Shown: positions 47,435-60,214, counted from the stretch's first letter. The stretch: DNA of 64,000 nt from Clytia hemisphaerica (GCA_902728285.1 CACVBU010000943.1:186001-250000); one strand, 5' to 3'. Program-made: numbers and translations. The notes: generated by a model from the sequence alone, not told the origin.

Positions 47435-49086
47435 ATGAGAAAGTTCTGTGATATTGATATGTGTAATAATATGTTTTTTAGTTTAACGTTCAACAATGTG
47501 TCTTTTGAATTTATTTTATTTTAGAGAATCAAATTTTATAGATTATTTATGCAAAGGAAAGATGATGCTCTCGTCAACAAAAATGACGTTGATAGATTTC
47601 CCATAACTCTTTTTCATTGATGGTGTATAGTTATAGCAGATTGAATTTGTCAAATTTGCATCATTCTGTCTCTCACACAAACAACGTGAGAAAGAATGAA
47701 AATTCCTAAATACACAATACTTTAAGGTCAAGATAAAGTTTAGTTTTGCAAGTGTGCTTACCGTTATTTTCCAAGGATTAAGGGTTTGTGCATCCTCTCG
47801 CTGACAGTGAAATATTTAGTTTAAGATATTGTTTGTATGGTATATGCCTAAGTAATTCTTTAATACTCATTTTAGACTGACCACCATAGTTGTTAAACGA
47901 GAGTTAAATTCAATATTTGAGAAATATGAGAAAATCTTAATGTCTGTCGAAATGTTACACCCCCCATACTGTACACATTTCTTTTTATAAGCAACAACTC
48001 CCATTTCGGGTCAGCACTAGGGTTGCCTAGCATTCTATAGCTAATTTTCTATAAAATTTTCTTTAACCACCCTTGACATATATTTATGCTTATTGGGTCA
48101 AGTGCTATTTTTTGTCATGCTCATATCATCTAAAAAGCTGCTTTAATTAAAAAAAGTGTACTTGCCAGAAGGTAAAAGGTGTGGTACATAAATGCTAAAG
48201 TATTATTAGAAAGATTTTTTACAAGGAGTGCTATAAATGGAATCCGCTTATGCACTATTTTACCTTTCCAACCCGAGTGGTATGTATATACGCTCAAAAT
48301 TAGCGAATATAACGAGTACCTGAGTACCGAGTAGCTATAACTCCTGACCGCTTGATTAAAAAGGGCTTAAATCGAATGCTTTTTGAACGGGTTTAAAAAC
48401 GCCGTTCTAATGGTACTAAAATTACTTTCTAACTAATAACTTGCAAGCTACTATTCTAGCATGCTTGACCGATAATTCAGAAATAAGCAAAATAAACATC
48501 AGGAACATTAGAAACACTTTTCAAAAAACGTTGCGCATTGGGAAAGGTTATCACCAATTTTTCTCACTTGACTTTCCGCGATGCTTCATCCGTTACTTCC
48601 CGAACATTCTTTAACTACTTCATGTGCTTGAGAAGGTATTTTCGATTATGTAATCCAAAACTGTCTTTTTTCTGAGTACTTAGAAAATATTAAGTTGAAA
48701 ACGGCATGATGTCAAAGTTTGTACTAAAACCCACCCTCAAATACACCTTTCAATTCAAATTAAACGATTTAAAATTTGTCAAACCCGTTATTTGAAAGAA
48801 AAGTTATAAAATTATTTTGATACGAAACAAAGAATAAAGCTCTTTCGTTTTACTTGTCTTGTGAAACGTTGACAAATTTCAGTCATCTGGTCTACAAGTT
48901 TGAAGTGCTGACGGAAGAAAGTTTATGTCATATGTTGTAATATGATACCTTGTCAATATTTATGTTGCTGGGAATATTATCTCTTTCTTCTACTTTGAAT
49001 GTACTTAACTTGTTGTTGTTAAGAGCCATAAAAAAGCTTGAAAGTAATCAAGAAGAGCTTATTTATCTGTGGGACTCATTACGAGA
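47435..49086. other. Spacer between LOXL and lipase genes
   Basis: AT-rich, with no recognised exon, tandem array or paired ends. It should contain the LOXL 3' UTR and the lipase promoter. Confidence 0.45.
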
Positions 49087-52000
49087 ATGTGGCCAAATCA
49101 AATTTTGTCAAGTCTGTTGCTGAACTTCGTATATAGTAAGTTTTCGATAAGTTTATTCAGGCTTATTTTATCAGAGAAATTGATCGAACTGGCCACACGC
49201 ATAGCGTGTTGTTGACTCTAAAAATAAGGTTTGACCATGAAACAGGCAAATTTTTATCTCAAGCATTACAAACCAAAGGAAATTAGCAAGAAATAATCCA
49301 AGAAATTAACAGCGCTTTTGATGATTTCAGGTATTTTGTTCCCAAATTGTCTGTGAACCCCAAGTTTACTAAGAAAATCTAGTCAATTTTACTGTTTAGG
49401 CGATGATTCAGGTGTAAGTAGGTGTAAGTATCATCCCTGTCTCATTAACCCGTTGAGCATCTTTTGTTAGTGTGGATAACGGAAGGAGCTAAATAACGAC
49501 GGGAATGTAGAATTATATTCAATTTCTATTATTAGTGTTCAAATATTTCATTGGGAAATGAAGTAAATGCGCCCTTGACCCCAGAATGGATATGTTATTT
49601 GATTGTGTTTTAGCCCCGATTCTTACTGGCAATGTTTAGGCATTGTTTTTAGGTACGAGGGCTGGAGTGAGTGTCTTTCTTTCTGACAGAGGTGCAGTTT
49701 GAGTGAATTTTTCTCACCAAAGAAGATTCTGGCCAACTTTTCCAGTAGTTAGGGCGAGGTAGGGGGTCCGATCGGGTCCTTGATAAGAGCTCGGGTGAAA
49801 CAAGGCATGTCCCAAATATATCTTGCGTGACGCGCACCGCTTCCAATTATTCCTTAACGTTCATATATAGCTCAAAAGAATCATATCAACGACCGGATTT
49901 CGAAAAGTGCTGGGTCAAAAATTTGCATTAAGCCAATCTCAAGATATCGGTAAAAAATTGATATTGACGTTATAAAATACATCGATAACACGTCATATAA
50001 GTAAGATTCAAATGACGTCATTATTGAAAAACAGCGATAACTTCAATTTTATTAATGCAATCAACACCAAATTTTGACTGGAGTTGTAAATTAATGATTC
50101 TGAAATATTTGTTCAAAAATTTTCAGAAAATTTGAATGACGTCATTTGTTGTCGAGAAAAATTAAAATACGTCAAAAAATGCTGACGTCATCATGAATTT
50201 TCAAATTTTTTTTCATGAAATATTTTAGAATCGTTACTTTGAATCTACAGTCAAAATTTTGCTTTGATTGTAGTAAGTTAATCGGAATTATCACCTTTTT
50301 CAATAATGACGTCATTTAAATTGTATTTTTAACGTGTTTTTTCGATGTATTTTATAACGTCAAAATCAGTTTTTGGCCGATATCTTGAGATTGGCTTGAT
50401 GTAAATTTTTGACCCAGCACTTTTCGAAATCCTCTCGTTGATACGATTCTTTTGAGCTATATATGAAAGTTAATGAATAATCGGAAGCGGTGTGCGTCAC
50501 GCAAAATATATTTGGGACATGGCTTGTTTCACCCGAGAGACGAGGATGTGCAAAAGTAATGGATATTAAGTGAATTTTTGCCATGTTAAGTTGGATATTA
50601 ATTTCAAATTCTAGAGGATGTTTGTTACGATGGTTATGGATGTTTTTCGAACGCTCCCCCTTACGACATCTCCTTCGCATTGCTTCCTCGTGATCCTACC
50701 ATACTCAACACAACATACTACTGGCATACAAGGGAGGAGAGCAAACCTGAAGTGTTCAAAGCACCTTTCCGTAAATTACCTTCTATGAAACCCAAAGACA
50801 AGACGTATATTGTAACGCACGGGTTTATAGGTAAGTGCACTGACATAACTGAAAATGAGTGCAGTTCTTTTTCGAAAAATCTAAAAAACTAATTTTCACG
50901 CTCTGAGATTTCAGCCGCTTAAAAAGTTCTTAGAACACTCTTGAGTAAATTTCCGCAGGATGAAAAACAAGAAAATTCTGAATTACTTTCCCACGGGGGA
51001 ATAGGCGTACTTGGGCAAAATAGGTTACGTGTATATAAGTCGAGTCACTTTCCACACCTGTAAAATCTTGTAAGGGTTAAAAAAAGTCATGATCTATGTA
51101 TAATGGTCACAAAAATATAAAAATCGGTATCTCACTGATTGAAAGGATTTTAGAGTAACTTTTTGGAAATTTGAAATTGCTCAAAAAGTGGTCAAAATAC
51201 TACGACATTAGGCTTACTTGAGTAAGATCTTAGCTGCTGATCAAAACCAAAATACGTTACTTCTTTTAAGTCAAGAAATCACTATGGCTGGGTGTGAAAT
51301 AATGATGTGATCCATGAGAGATTTCTCTTATTACACTTTTAGAGAATTACGGGCGATTTTGGGTGAAACCCATGATAAACGAGTTGTTGAAAAATAACGA
51401 TTGCAATGTCATTTTCGTGGATTGGAAAGATGGTGCATGGTACCCTTACAATCAGGCATTTGGTGATGCCAGAGTTATTGGTAAGATTTTTGAGCTCTAA
51501 AGATTAACTTAATAATGCCGATAATATAATATACCATCTTGATTATCTTGTAAATTTTCTCGCCATTTTGACTACATTGCTTGATGTTGATTATGGGGTA
51601 AATTATTAGAACTGGGACCTCTCCGAATAACAAGCTTTTGAAGGATCTTTTATCAAAGGGGTATGGGAATCATTCGTCCCTGTTGTGTAAATGATTTTAC
51701 TTTCTTCTAGCTGTTGAGATATCTCAGCTCATCATTCGACTTCATCAAGAAGGAATGGTATCGTTAGATTCGTTGCATTTGATTGGCTTCAGCCTTGGTG
51801 CTCACGTGATGGGGAGAGTTGGCCATCTCTTGAAAGATCAACATCTTCATGTCTCAAGAATAACAGGTTGCTTTCATTATTCCTAAGCTTTGTGATAAGC
51901 TTGGGAAACTCTGCTATTGTGCTGCTATAATAGAATTTTGTATAAATTAAATGTGCACTACTCATTTTAAAACCATGTCAGGGTAAGTGGGGGGGCGTAC

Positions 52001-55000
52001 GAGGTTTTGAATTACCGCCATCCCGGCCATTTTTTTGAAAATCACCGTTATCCCGTCCAAATTTTTCGAAAATACCGGTCCCGCTGTTTTTCCCAATCAA
52101 ATTCTAAGGACTAGAAGTCAAAAATTCGGCAAAATGGAATAGAATATGTATGAGGTCGATCACTATTTTTGTATTTTGTTTCGATTGCAAAATTTCAGCC
52201 TAATCAGACAATTTTAGAAGTTTCTAGTCTGACCCAAAGTTTAGCCTCGTTTTGAGCCTAAAATTTGTGACCACGCCCAAAGAAATCGAAACTTTGAAAA
52301 AATGAAAAAAAACCACAGATATCTGTAAAGCCAGAAGGGCTAGATATGCGGCCTGGATCAAAAAGTGAAGCTCATTCTTGTTTGGGATTTGGTAGGATTT
52401 CCTACCAAAGTCACCTGACTAAAATCATGCAATTTCACTGGTTTGAGAGATGCGAAATAGCGTTTGCCGCCTACTTTTTTTGATCTCGCACTCTGAGAAC
52501 AATGAAAATGCTAGATCCTATCCATCACCTCGAAATTCAATCAACTCACAAAATCGTGCTTCATTTTTTTTGCTGGATAAAGGTTAAAGCTGCAAATCTA
52601 GCCCTTTGGGCTATGATAAATCATTGAATAAAAGAAACACCCCAGGGATTCACACAAGGAACAAGAACAAGCGTGCAAAATTTCAGCCGTCAATTCGACC
52701 ATTTTTGAAGACGCCAGTCTACCCTAGACGATCCTATCGTCTACACTAGATCACTAAAAAAGGGATTAGTTTAGGAGAGGCGTGATAAATTCGGGTGGAG
52801 TAAGCAGTGGCGGAGATGTTTACATTGTTGTTCCAAAACTCTACCGCCACTTTTTTCCCGTAAACCGCCCTGCCTGACGCCCTAACACTTTCCCGCGTTT
52901 ACTGACTTTTAAACGGACGATAACATCGTCTAAGTCTACCCCAAAGTTTCGAGGTGACAGATAGGACAAGCTGATCGAATTCGAAAATTCGAATCTTTGT
53001 CTGGTTTACCCTAGGCTACGGTCATATCTCCTACGCTCCGGACGTAAAACTTCTTCTCTTCGAAGAGAAGATCAAGTGGAACAAAGGAGATATGACGTAG
53101 CCTAGTTTCTCCACGAACAAAACATTTTCATAGGAGTCGGGCTTTATAAAGCCCCGTGCACATCTGCATTAACGTTTCAAATAAGGTTTTTTATGAAATC
53201 TAAGATCCTTATTTTTTGGGTGTTTTTCGCGTTTTTTCACCTTTGCTGACTCCTGTGACAAGCTTTTTTATAGTCCGAAAATTTTATGGACACCGTCTAC
53301 GTATGGCTTTTACCGAAATACCGTTGTTTTTTATAAGAATTACCTCATCCCGGACGAAAAATCAGGTGTTTTACCGTCACCGTGGCTCTTGCATAATACC
53401 GTTTCCCGAAAACTTTTTATCGTTTTTACCGCTTCCCGGCCCTAAATTAGGCCTTATCCCGAATACCGCCAGATCGTACGCCCCCCACGGTAAGAGGCCC
53501 CCAAGTGGTTTTCTTGATGACGTGATAGGGACGTTTTTGCAGGCGTTATTACGTGATTAGGAAACTTTTTCCTCGTGATTACGTGATAAGAGGTCAACAC
53601 GTGATCTTAATTTGAAAGATTCTTGAGCCGTATGATACGTGATTTGGACTTTATCAAAGGGATGCGTGATCTTCCATTTTTTTTTGCTGATTATGATTGA
53701 AGACAAAAAAATACGTGATATCGTGATCAGAGTTATTCCTAAGGGGGGGGGGGCTCGTGTAATAAAAATGATTCCCTGTCGAGAAGTGGTTTCTACTTGG
53801 GAGCAGCAAATAGTGCTCATTAACCGTCATGATCATTATATTTTTAAATACTTTGCTTATTGCAGGCCTTGACCCTGCCGGTCCAAAGCTTGCAGAGGAC
53901 GATACTCACCGAAACATTAGTCTCGACAAAACAGATGCTCAATTTGTGGATATTATACATTCGGATGCTGAAACACCTTTACTGGGAACATTGAAACGTC
54001 AAGGACATGTTGATTTTTATCCTAACGGTGGTTTGCATCAGCCTGGTTGTAAAAAGACTACTTCTAATTTCGGTGAGTACAGAAATGATCAACTCAGCAG
54101 GCTGTGATAAAACAATGACAGTGATTAAGAGCACTTAAACTGCCCCCCCCCCCGCATGTTAATTTTTCGATTTAATTGTCCACCCCCGGACCTTGTTACG
54201 ACCCTCCTGTTTATTTGGAACATAATTCTTTGTGTTGTCTGAAAATTTGATAAAATCAGATTTAATTCTTTCAACGCAAGCCACCCTGTAGATTAGGCAG
54301 ATCTTGCGACAGTTTTTCAGAGAAATGACAACCACCATCAATACCTGAATAGACTCTGAGGGAACTAACTTACCTGAACATTCTGAACTCTATATTTAAG
54401 ATCTTTTCAAGCCAGCAGACACGATATTCGATCTGGTAAGTTGCAGCCATTACCGTGCCATCATATATTTCATTCGATCAATCAATCACCCACATGCTTT
54501 CAAAGCCTTCAAATGTAAAAGCTACAAAGCTTTCCTTAAAGGAGAATGTACCAACTGTCGAAAAGATGAAGATGCTTGCCAACATCAAGGATTTCACGTG
54601 AGCAGAAACGCACGCGGAAAATATTATCTATTAACAATGAAGAAAAAACCATTCTCAGGTAAGTTATACAAAGTATGTTATGAATTACTGTTTGTTAATC
54701 AAAAGTCTTTAATCAATGTTTTGACGAATTTATCCAACGATTCGCTTTATCACCATAAACTTACCACTTGAACTCTCTCGTGATTTTCAAAGAACTGGTA
54801 AGACATCCTCCCGGCGGAAAAGCTCTACCATAAAATCGCTTGAAAATTAAAATACTCTACCCACATAAACTAAAACCCTCTAGACCATGCCTGTTGGTTT
54901 TTCGCAGTTCACAAATGAATTGGGTGTATATGATCATGCTTGTAGTTTCAAAATCGCTTCTAATTTATGGTTCAGTTATAACCATTATTGAACATTTTGA

Positions 55001-58000
55001 TTGGAACACACGTGCATGGTGTAAGAGAACCAAGAACTGTCTATCAATGTTTTCATCATAGGTCATCATTACCACGTGTGTATGAAAACAGGGAACATTC
55101 CTTACGCCTCACTCAGTGGCATGATCGACTTTCGACTGTTCGGAGAGAAAGGAACAACACAAATTCACACCATCGACAGGTTAGATTGTTATTCTATCAG
55201 GAGAATAGAATCCGTTATAGATGATACTTTCTAAGTATACGAAAGTGGTTTTCATGCTGGTATACAACGTTAGTTTAAAAGCTAAAGCACCACAAAAGGA
55301 CTGAAAACATGACTTTAATAAACCAGCTGCGCTGGAAGGTCAGCCTAAATTGCTTAATATGATTAGAAAGATATGTTGTTAAAAATTGATATGATTTACT
55401 AAAACGAGAGTGAAAAAATCATCAAATTTACGTTTGTATACAATATGGATTAAAAATATGCCATGTTACAATCTGTATGACAGAATAATTATTCGTCTCT
55501 TAATTAGGATAGATATTTAGATAATAAAAATTAGATATACAGATGAACAGCAACAAAAGGCTACATCAACAACAGATTCATGAAAATAAAATCCTTGCAA
55601 GGAAGTTAAAAGCAAGGCATACTGTACTTATCAAAAATCACAAAATTGTATACACTTTTCATTTTTCACTGAGCTTAGACTTATAATTATATTCTAGCTC
55701 AAGCTGGACAAAAGATCAAAAAAGTTTCAAAAACAAAAGATGCTGTAAATCAGTAAAAGTTAAAATGGTGTCATTCTTATTCATCTTAAAACTGCAGAGA
55801 AATAGTTTAGCTTAAAGCTACATGTTTTTTATAATAAGCAATGAAAAAGTTTACACCGATCTAAAATTTATTCAAATTTAAAGTTTTATGTTTAGCATAC
55901 CCGGTGTCGTCCCAGAAAGACTGTAATTATTGTACTGTATTTTCCCTAATCTGAGCCTAAATATGCTTAAAAGTGCAATATTTATCTATTAAAAAATATT
56001 TAATCCATTTATATACATTTATATATTTATATCATTAGTCCAAAATGTATAAGTGTCCGCCATCAAATCACAGTGAGAAAATGCAAGTCTAGAAAAACAT
56101 AATTTCTGTCAATAATTTGATGAAGAATACTTCAGCCTTTCTGAAATTTACATAGGCGCTGCACTTTAAATATATATAGTTGATTAATTTCCATTTACGC
56201 TTGATCATAATTATCTCCAAGTCAAAAATGCAAGTGTCTGCTTTCAAATCGCAGTGAAAACTTAAGTCTAGAAAAAATCATTTTTACGTCAATAATTTGA
56301 TCAAGAACTTCGGTCTTTCTCAAATTCACATAGGAGCGGTACTTTAATATACTTGATCAATTTCCATTTACGCTTTATCATAATTATCTCCAAGTCAGTC
56401 CAAAAAAACAAATGTATATAACTGCCATGAGTGAAAAACGCAAGTCTAAAAAAAAATCATTTTTGCGTCAATAATTTGATGAAGAACTTCGTTCTTTCTC
56501 AAATTTACATAGGAGCTGTACTTTAATATACTTGATCAATTTCCATTTACGCTTTATCATAATTATCTCCAAGTCGGTCCAAAAAAACAAATGTAACTGC
56601 CAGTGAAAAACACAAGTCTAGAAAAAAATCATTTTTGCATCAATAATTTAATGAAAAACTTCGTTCTTTCTCAAATTTACATAGGAGCTGTACTTTATTA
56701 TACTTGATCAATTTCCATTTACGCTTTATCATAATTATTTCCAAGTCGGTCCAAAAAAACAAACGTAACTGCCAGTGAAAAACGCAAGTCTAGAAAAAAA
56801 TCATTTTTGCATCAATAATTTGATGAAGAACTTTGTTCTTTCTCAAATTCACATAGGAGCTGTACTTTAATATACTTGATCAATTTCCATTTACGCTGTA
56901 TCATAATTATCTCCAAGTCGGTCCAAAAAAACAAACGTAACTGCCAGTGAAAAACGCAAGTCTAGAAAAAAATCATTTTTGCATCAATAATTTGATGAAG
57001 AACTTCGGTCTTTCTCAAATTCACATAGGAGCGGTACTTTAATATACTTGATCAATTTCCATTTACACTTTATCAATATTATCTCCAAGTCCAGAAGAAC
57101 AAGCATATAAAATGCCTATCAAATCAAAAGATAGAAAACACTCAAGTTCGAGAAAACATTATTTTTGTGAATAATAGACCTTTTTTCAAAGAGGCCACCC
57201 TGTTGAATAATTATGTAGTCCAGCAGAAAAACAATGATAAAACCATGCATAATTAGTACAATATGCATGATACAGTAATTATGCATGGCTCTATCATTGT
57301 TTTTATAACCTGATAACAGATGTTCGTAATTTTCTTACGCGCACGGTAAACCTCTAAAGGCGCTTGAAAATTATACATCTGAGGAAAATAGTCCTCCCGC
57401 GGAAAATTTTACAACAAGAATCCTGTTGTGCGCCAGAAAGTCAAAAACTGATACGGCGCCCTATTCATAAACACAATCACGCAATTTTGTTGTCATTCCC
57501 AGTCCTATTAGACGAACGCGGTCCTTACGATTTCGAGATTGTATATTCGTCAGATTGTATTGTTTTCACACATCCCTTTAGAGCTTCAGCGTGGTGTGCA
57601 GAAAACAACCACAATCTGATCTCAGGTTATGTTTTTATGGCTGGACTACATAATTATTCAACAGGACGTCCTCTTTGAAAAAAGGTCTATCAGATAATTA
57701 AGCTGTGAACTGTAATATATATACACTCCATCAAATTCCAGTAATTGTTGGTAGTTATTCTATATTCAAGTCCAAAATGAAAAAATATGTTTTCATGCTA
57801 CAAAATAAATAAATGAGGTCTATAGCATGTAAAAAAATAACTCACAATTCAGGAAAAAACTTGAGCAAATAAGTTAAAATCTTCATACTTTAAAGAAAAG
57901 AACATCCTTATAATTTAACTCCAGTGTTGCATCTTCCTTAGTTATAAGTTTAAAAGCCATTTCAACAAGATGTAATGATTGTATAAATAAAAGCTGGCAA

Positions 58001-58829
58001 GAGATAAACACCGAACGAACGAAAAAGACTTATTGCTTGAGCCGCCATCTTGAAACACCACATTATGATCTGTAAAAACAACGCACGCTAAAAGTACGCA
58101 AAAAGTTAACCCGATCGGAAGAAAGTTTAGAAATCAAAGTGATATCGGGAAATCGGAATAAAAAAACCAAACTCTTAAGTTGCGGCGGCGGCTGGAAAAA
58201 AGGGATTTGAAGGGTCATCGGGGCTGACCAATAAGAGATTTATAAGGAGTAGACAAAGATTTCATCTTGTCATTTAATGCGAATCTGAATTTCTTTTTGT
58301 AGAGATATCCTCCACACACGTGGCTCATCAACTCATTTGACGTTTGTCACGCCCAAAAATTTGGGTGAAATATTGAAAATGAAAGTGAAAGCGTACACAG
58401 GAGTCTGGTACGAAGATAAATGGTTCATGAGAGATCTTGTCATCAAAAAGATGGGTGGTAAAAGGTAAAATCATTGGTTGTCAAACTGAATTTCTTTCAA
58501 GATGCTTTATTTTCTTCCAAAAAGAGGAAAGAATTTTTGACTGGCTCCCATTAAGATAAAAGAAATCACTTAAGAAATAGAGCACTTAAAAAATACTTTT
58601 AGGCACTTTTGAAATTTTTGCGCTATTTTGAAAAATAACCAAAGTCTCATTTTTGTGAGTATATACCTCGTCGAAATAACTTCTTGTACGAAATCTTATC
58701 TTTAGGTGGGAAGGATGTGTAAGAAAATGGATTTTCGACAAATTCCTCATCATTCGACCGAATGGAAAGAAATGCAAGATGACTGATCAACGAAAAATTG
58801 TCATGGAAGTCCTTCACAAAACTGCTTAA
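49087..58829 (+). CDS. Secreted pancreatic-lipase-like enzyme with PLAT domain
   Basis: Nine exons: 49087..49135, 50615..50830, 51343..51480, 51711..51866, 53866..54072, 54401..54658, 55062..55179, 58303..58464, 58706..58829 (first six introns phase 1, last two phase 2), giving 475 residues, close to the usual 465. A signal peptide is encoded by exon 1. The mature start has the family's [16 protein letters not shown]. The oxyanion region is THGFI (about 84-88). The nucleophile is S162 in GFSLGAH, the acid D189 in GLDPAGP and the base H272 in SCSHYRA, so the triad is complete. The loop between the two lid cysteines (PGC...VSC) is about 20 residues, near pancreatic-lipase size. A C-terminal PLAT/LH2 domain runs from about residue 342 to the end. 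The enzyme likely hydrolyses acylglycerols or phospholipids outside the cell. Introns 4 and 7 are swollen by repeats. Confidence 0.95.
49790..50537. mobile_element. Long foldback element in lipase intron 1
   Basis: The arms of about 200 bases, ending CTCGGGTGAAACAAGGCATG on the left and CATGGCTTGTTTCACCCGAG on the right, match in inverted order through TCTTGCGTGACGCGCACC-type text, ATATATAGCTCAAAAGAATC and CAATCTCAAGATATCG. The 340-base middle has many TGACGTCA words. No gene. Confidence 0.85.
52329..52612. mobile_element. MITE nested in family L units
   Basis: The termini AGCCAGAAGGGCTAGAT and ATCTAGCCCTTTGGGCT are inverted. Family L-like sequence continues on both sides. No target duplication was resolved. 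Confidence 0.65.
52725..52932. mobile_element. MULE-like MITE, family K, copy 2, with perfect 9-bp duplication
   Basis: It begins TAGACGATCCTATCGTCTA and ends GACGATAACATCGTCTA. The exact 9-base direct repeat AGTCTACCC flanks it (52,716..52,724 and 52,933..52,941). The interrupted host sequence, CCAGTCTACCC then CAAAGTTT, equals the family L text CCAGGCTGCCCCAAAGTTT at the window start, so the empty site is visible. Confidence 0.88.
53494..53865. repeat. CGTGAT-rich degenerate stretch
   Basis: TACGTGAT/CACGTGAT words recur at least seven times between 53,517 and 53,730 without a fixed period. It is the remainder of lipase intron 4. Confidence 0.5.
55180..56029. other. First part of lipase intron 7
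   Basis: AT-rich, with no gene or clear repeat seen. Confidence 0.4.
56030..57110. repeat. Tandem repeat with about 173-bp period, six copies, in lipase intron 7
   Basis: Each unit contains AAGTCTAGAAAAAAATCATT, TCAATAATTTGATGAAGAAC, TTTCTCAAATTCACATAGGA and CTTGATCAATTTCCATTTAC. Units recur near 56,083, 56,267, 56,442, 56,613, 56,786 and 56,958. The four right-hand units are most alike; the first is the most diverged. Confidence 0.9.
57173..57690. mobile_element. Foldback MITE, second copy, with nested insertion
   Basis: Its outer parts match the intact foldback element at 10,031..10,212 (start ATAGACCTTTTTTCAAAGAGG shortened here to ATAGACCTTTTTTCAAAG; end CTTTGAAAAAAGGTCTAT). The right arm is split at 57,304/57,631 by the element described next. 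Confidence 0.85.
57305..57630. mobile_element. Small DNA element inside the foldback copy
   Basis: The ends ATAACCTGATAACAGAT and ATCTGATCTCAGGTTAT are inverted. The flanks are GTTTTT on both sides (57,299..57,304 and 57,631..57,636); if the terminal AT is counted as target, the duplication is GTTTTTAT (8 bases). The intact foldback at 10,031 has one GTTTTTAT here. The 326-base body is GC-richer than its surroundings. Confidence 0.8.
57691..58302. other. Last part of lipase intron 7
   Basis: No gene or resolved repeat. It includes a GC-richer patch near 58,180-58,220. Confidence 0.4.
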
Positions 58830-59035
58830 AACATCAGTTCTTGATGATGCAATAACTTTAAACAACCTTAAAAATCTCTTCAAAGTTTTTACAATTCTGT
58901 AAGAAAAAACTCCGATGGATCTTTTTTCATGAGAATATGTCATTTAAATTTCTTTTTTGCCAGAACCTTCTCCATTCTCTTCTAACTCTACATCATGGTA
59001 ACATCCACAAAGTGATCGGGTTGTAAACACTGACA

Positions 59036-59041
59036 AATAAA
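59036..59041 (+). terminator. Poly(A) signal downstream of lipase
   Basis: AATAAA lies 206 bases after the lipase stop codon, the first good signal on that strand. Confidence 0.45.
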
Positions 59042-60214
59042 AGTCTGGACAGCGAGTAAAATAAGGCGTTTGTTCACTTTCACTAAAATCATATTATAAA
59101 TTTTTTTTGCTTGTGTGCCAGAATTTTGAGTCCGTCGCGTCATTCCTCGCTCCAATACGCACGGTGCATTACGTCCTCGTTCTCGTCGCTAATGCAATAC
59201 TCCTGTGTATCTTTTAATAAGCATTATCTAAAAATTCGTTTAATGGTGATAAGAAAATATAGTGTCTTTACTGATTTAGTCTCTAAAGCCTGATTCCAAT
59301 GTACTATTGTATTATGACGCTCAAAATTCTGATTCACTTTCTACAGCATACTTAGTGTTGATATGATCCAATTGATCGTTAGTCGACTCGGATCGAATTC
59401 GTAACTTGTTATCTCTTTATCGTCGTCATTACTCCAAAGTCCTAAACCCGAAAATTGATGTGGAAAAAATCTATCATTTTTTAAACACATGTCTCTGTTC
59501 TATGATCCTATGATCATGCGAGCTCGAAGGTCCAAAAGTCAATTCAACATCACACTCCGACGCCTTAATTAGGTATTGAATTGCGAGGTTGCAGAGAGAG
59601 TAAATTTTCGCGCCATCTTCGATCTCTGACTGCGCGAAATTACGCGTTCTATTACCGCCTTTTTCCCACTCAATATCGTACTCAGAACATTTGAAAACAT
59701 TTTATTATAAAAACTATGTAAGGTCTTGAGACAGGTTTTAATTTAGTCAAACTCGAACCTGCAGTCACTTAGTTCGTTTTTATTTCATGACTCTGCTGAT
59801 TAGCGTTAGTCAAAAGGTGATGCTAGTGGCTCTGGGTATGGGATTGTATTTTTAGTGTTTTTATAATTTCTTAATTTATTTGTTTGTAAAATTTATAGAA
59901 TTAAACGCTGGTTGCTGTAATTATTAATGTCTTCATGAAATCCTGCAGGAAATAATCTAAACAATATTATTTTCATTGTATTTATTGCCAGGTAAAGGAA
60001 GCAGAAATGGGAAAAGTTTTTTTTACATCAAATCTGCTGAAACAGATTTACTCGTGCATCTAGTTATTTATAATTCAATCAATTTTTTAATCTTCTTGGG
60101 GTACACTTAGTCTTAACTTTTGGTTCGCTTTTTTAATGATATTGATAGTGCTTACAACAAAAGGTCTGTATCACATTCTTCAGTAAAATTAAAAAGTCAA
60201 AAAGTGGTGTGCAA
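59042..60214. other. Stretch without recognised gene
   Basis: Mixed sequence with a few GC-richer patches (59,370-59,420; 59,580-59,660). Open frames are short and lack splice partners. Confidence 0.4.

Larger units (their letters stand above)
51987..53488. mobile_element. Composite DNA element filling lipase intron 4
   Basis: The ends GTGGGGGGGCGTACGA and TCGTACGCCCCCCAC are inverted, flanked by the 5-base repeat GGTAA (51,982..51,986 and 53,489..53,493). Both subterminal regions have TACCG and TCCCG-rich text in inverted orientation. Inside lie family L units and, within or beside them, two further MITEs (52,329..52,612 and 52,725..52,932). The frame 53,216..53,560 is made of the terminal-region repeats and is not a gene. 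Confidence 0.7.

Noticed and set aside
53216-53560. Plus-strand 114-codon frame in lipase intron 4
   Set aside because: It consists of terminal-region repeats of the composite DNA element and crosses its right end.
57364-57678. Plus-strand 104-codon frame in lipase intron 7
   Set aside because: It runs from the small nested DNA element into the foldback arm and so cannot be a gene; the flanking duplications define the element instead.
41609-58829. LOXL and lipase as a functional operon
   Set aside because: They are separated by 1.65 kb, each has its own signal peptide and start, and nothing shows co-transcription.
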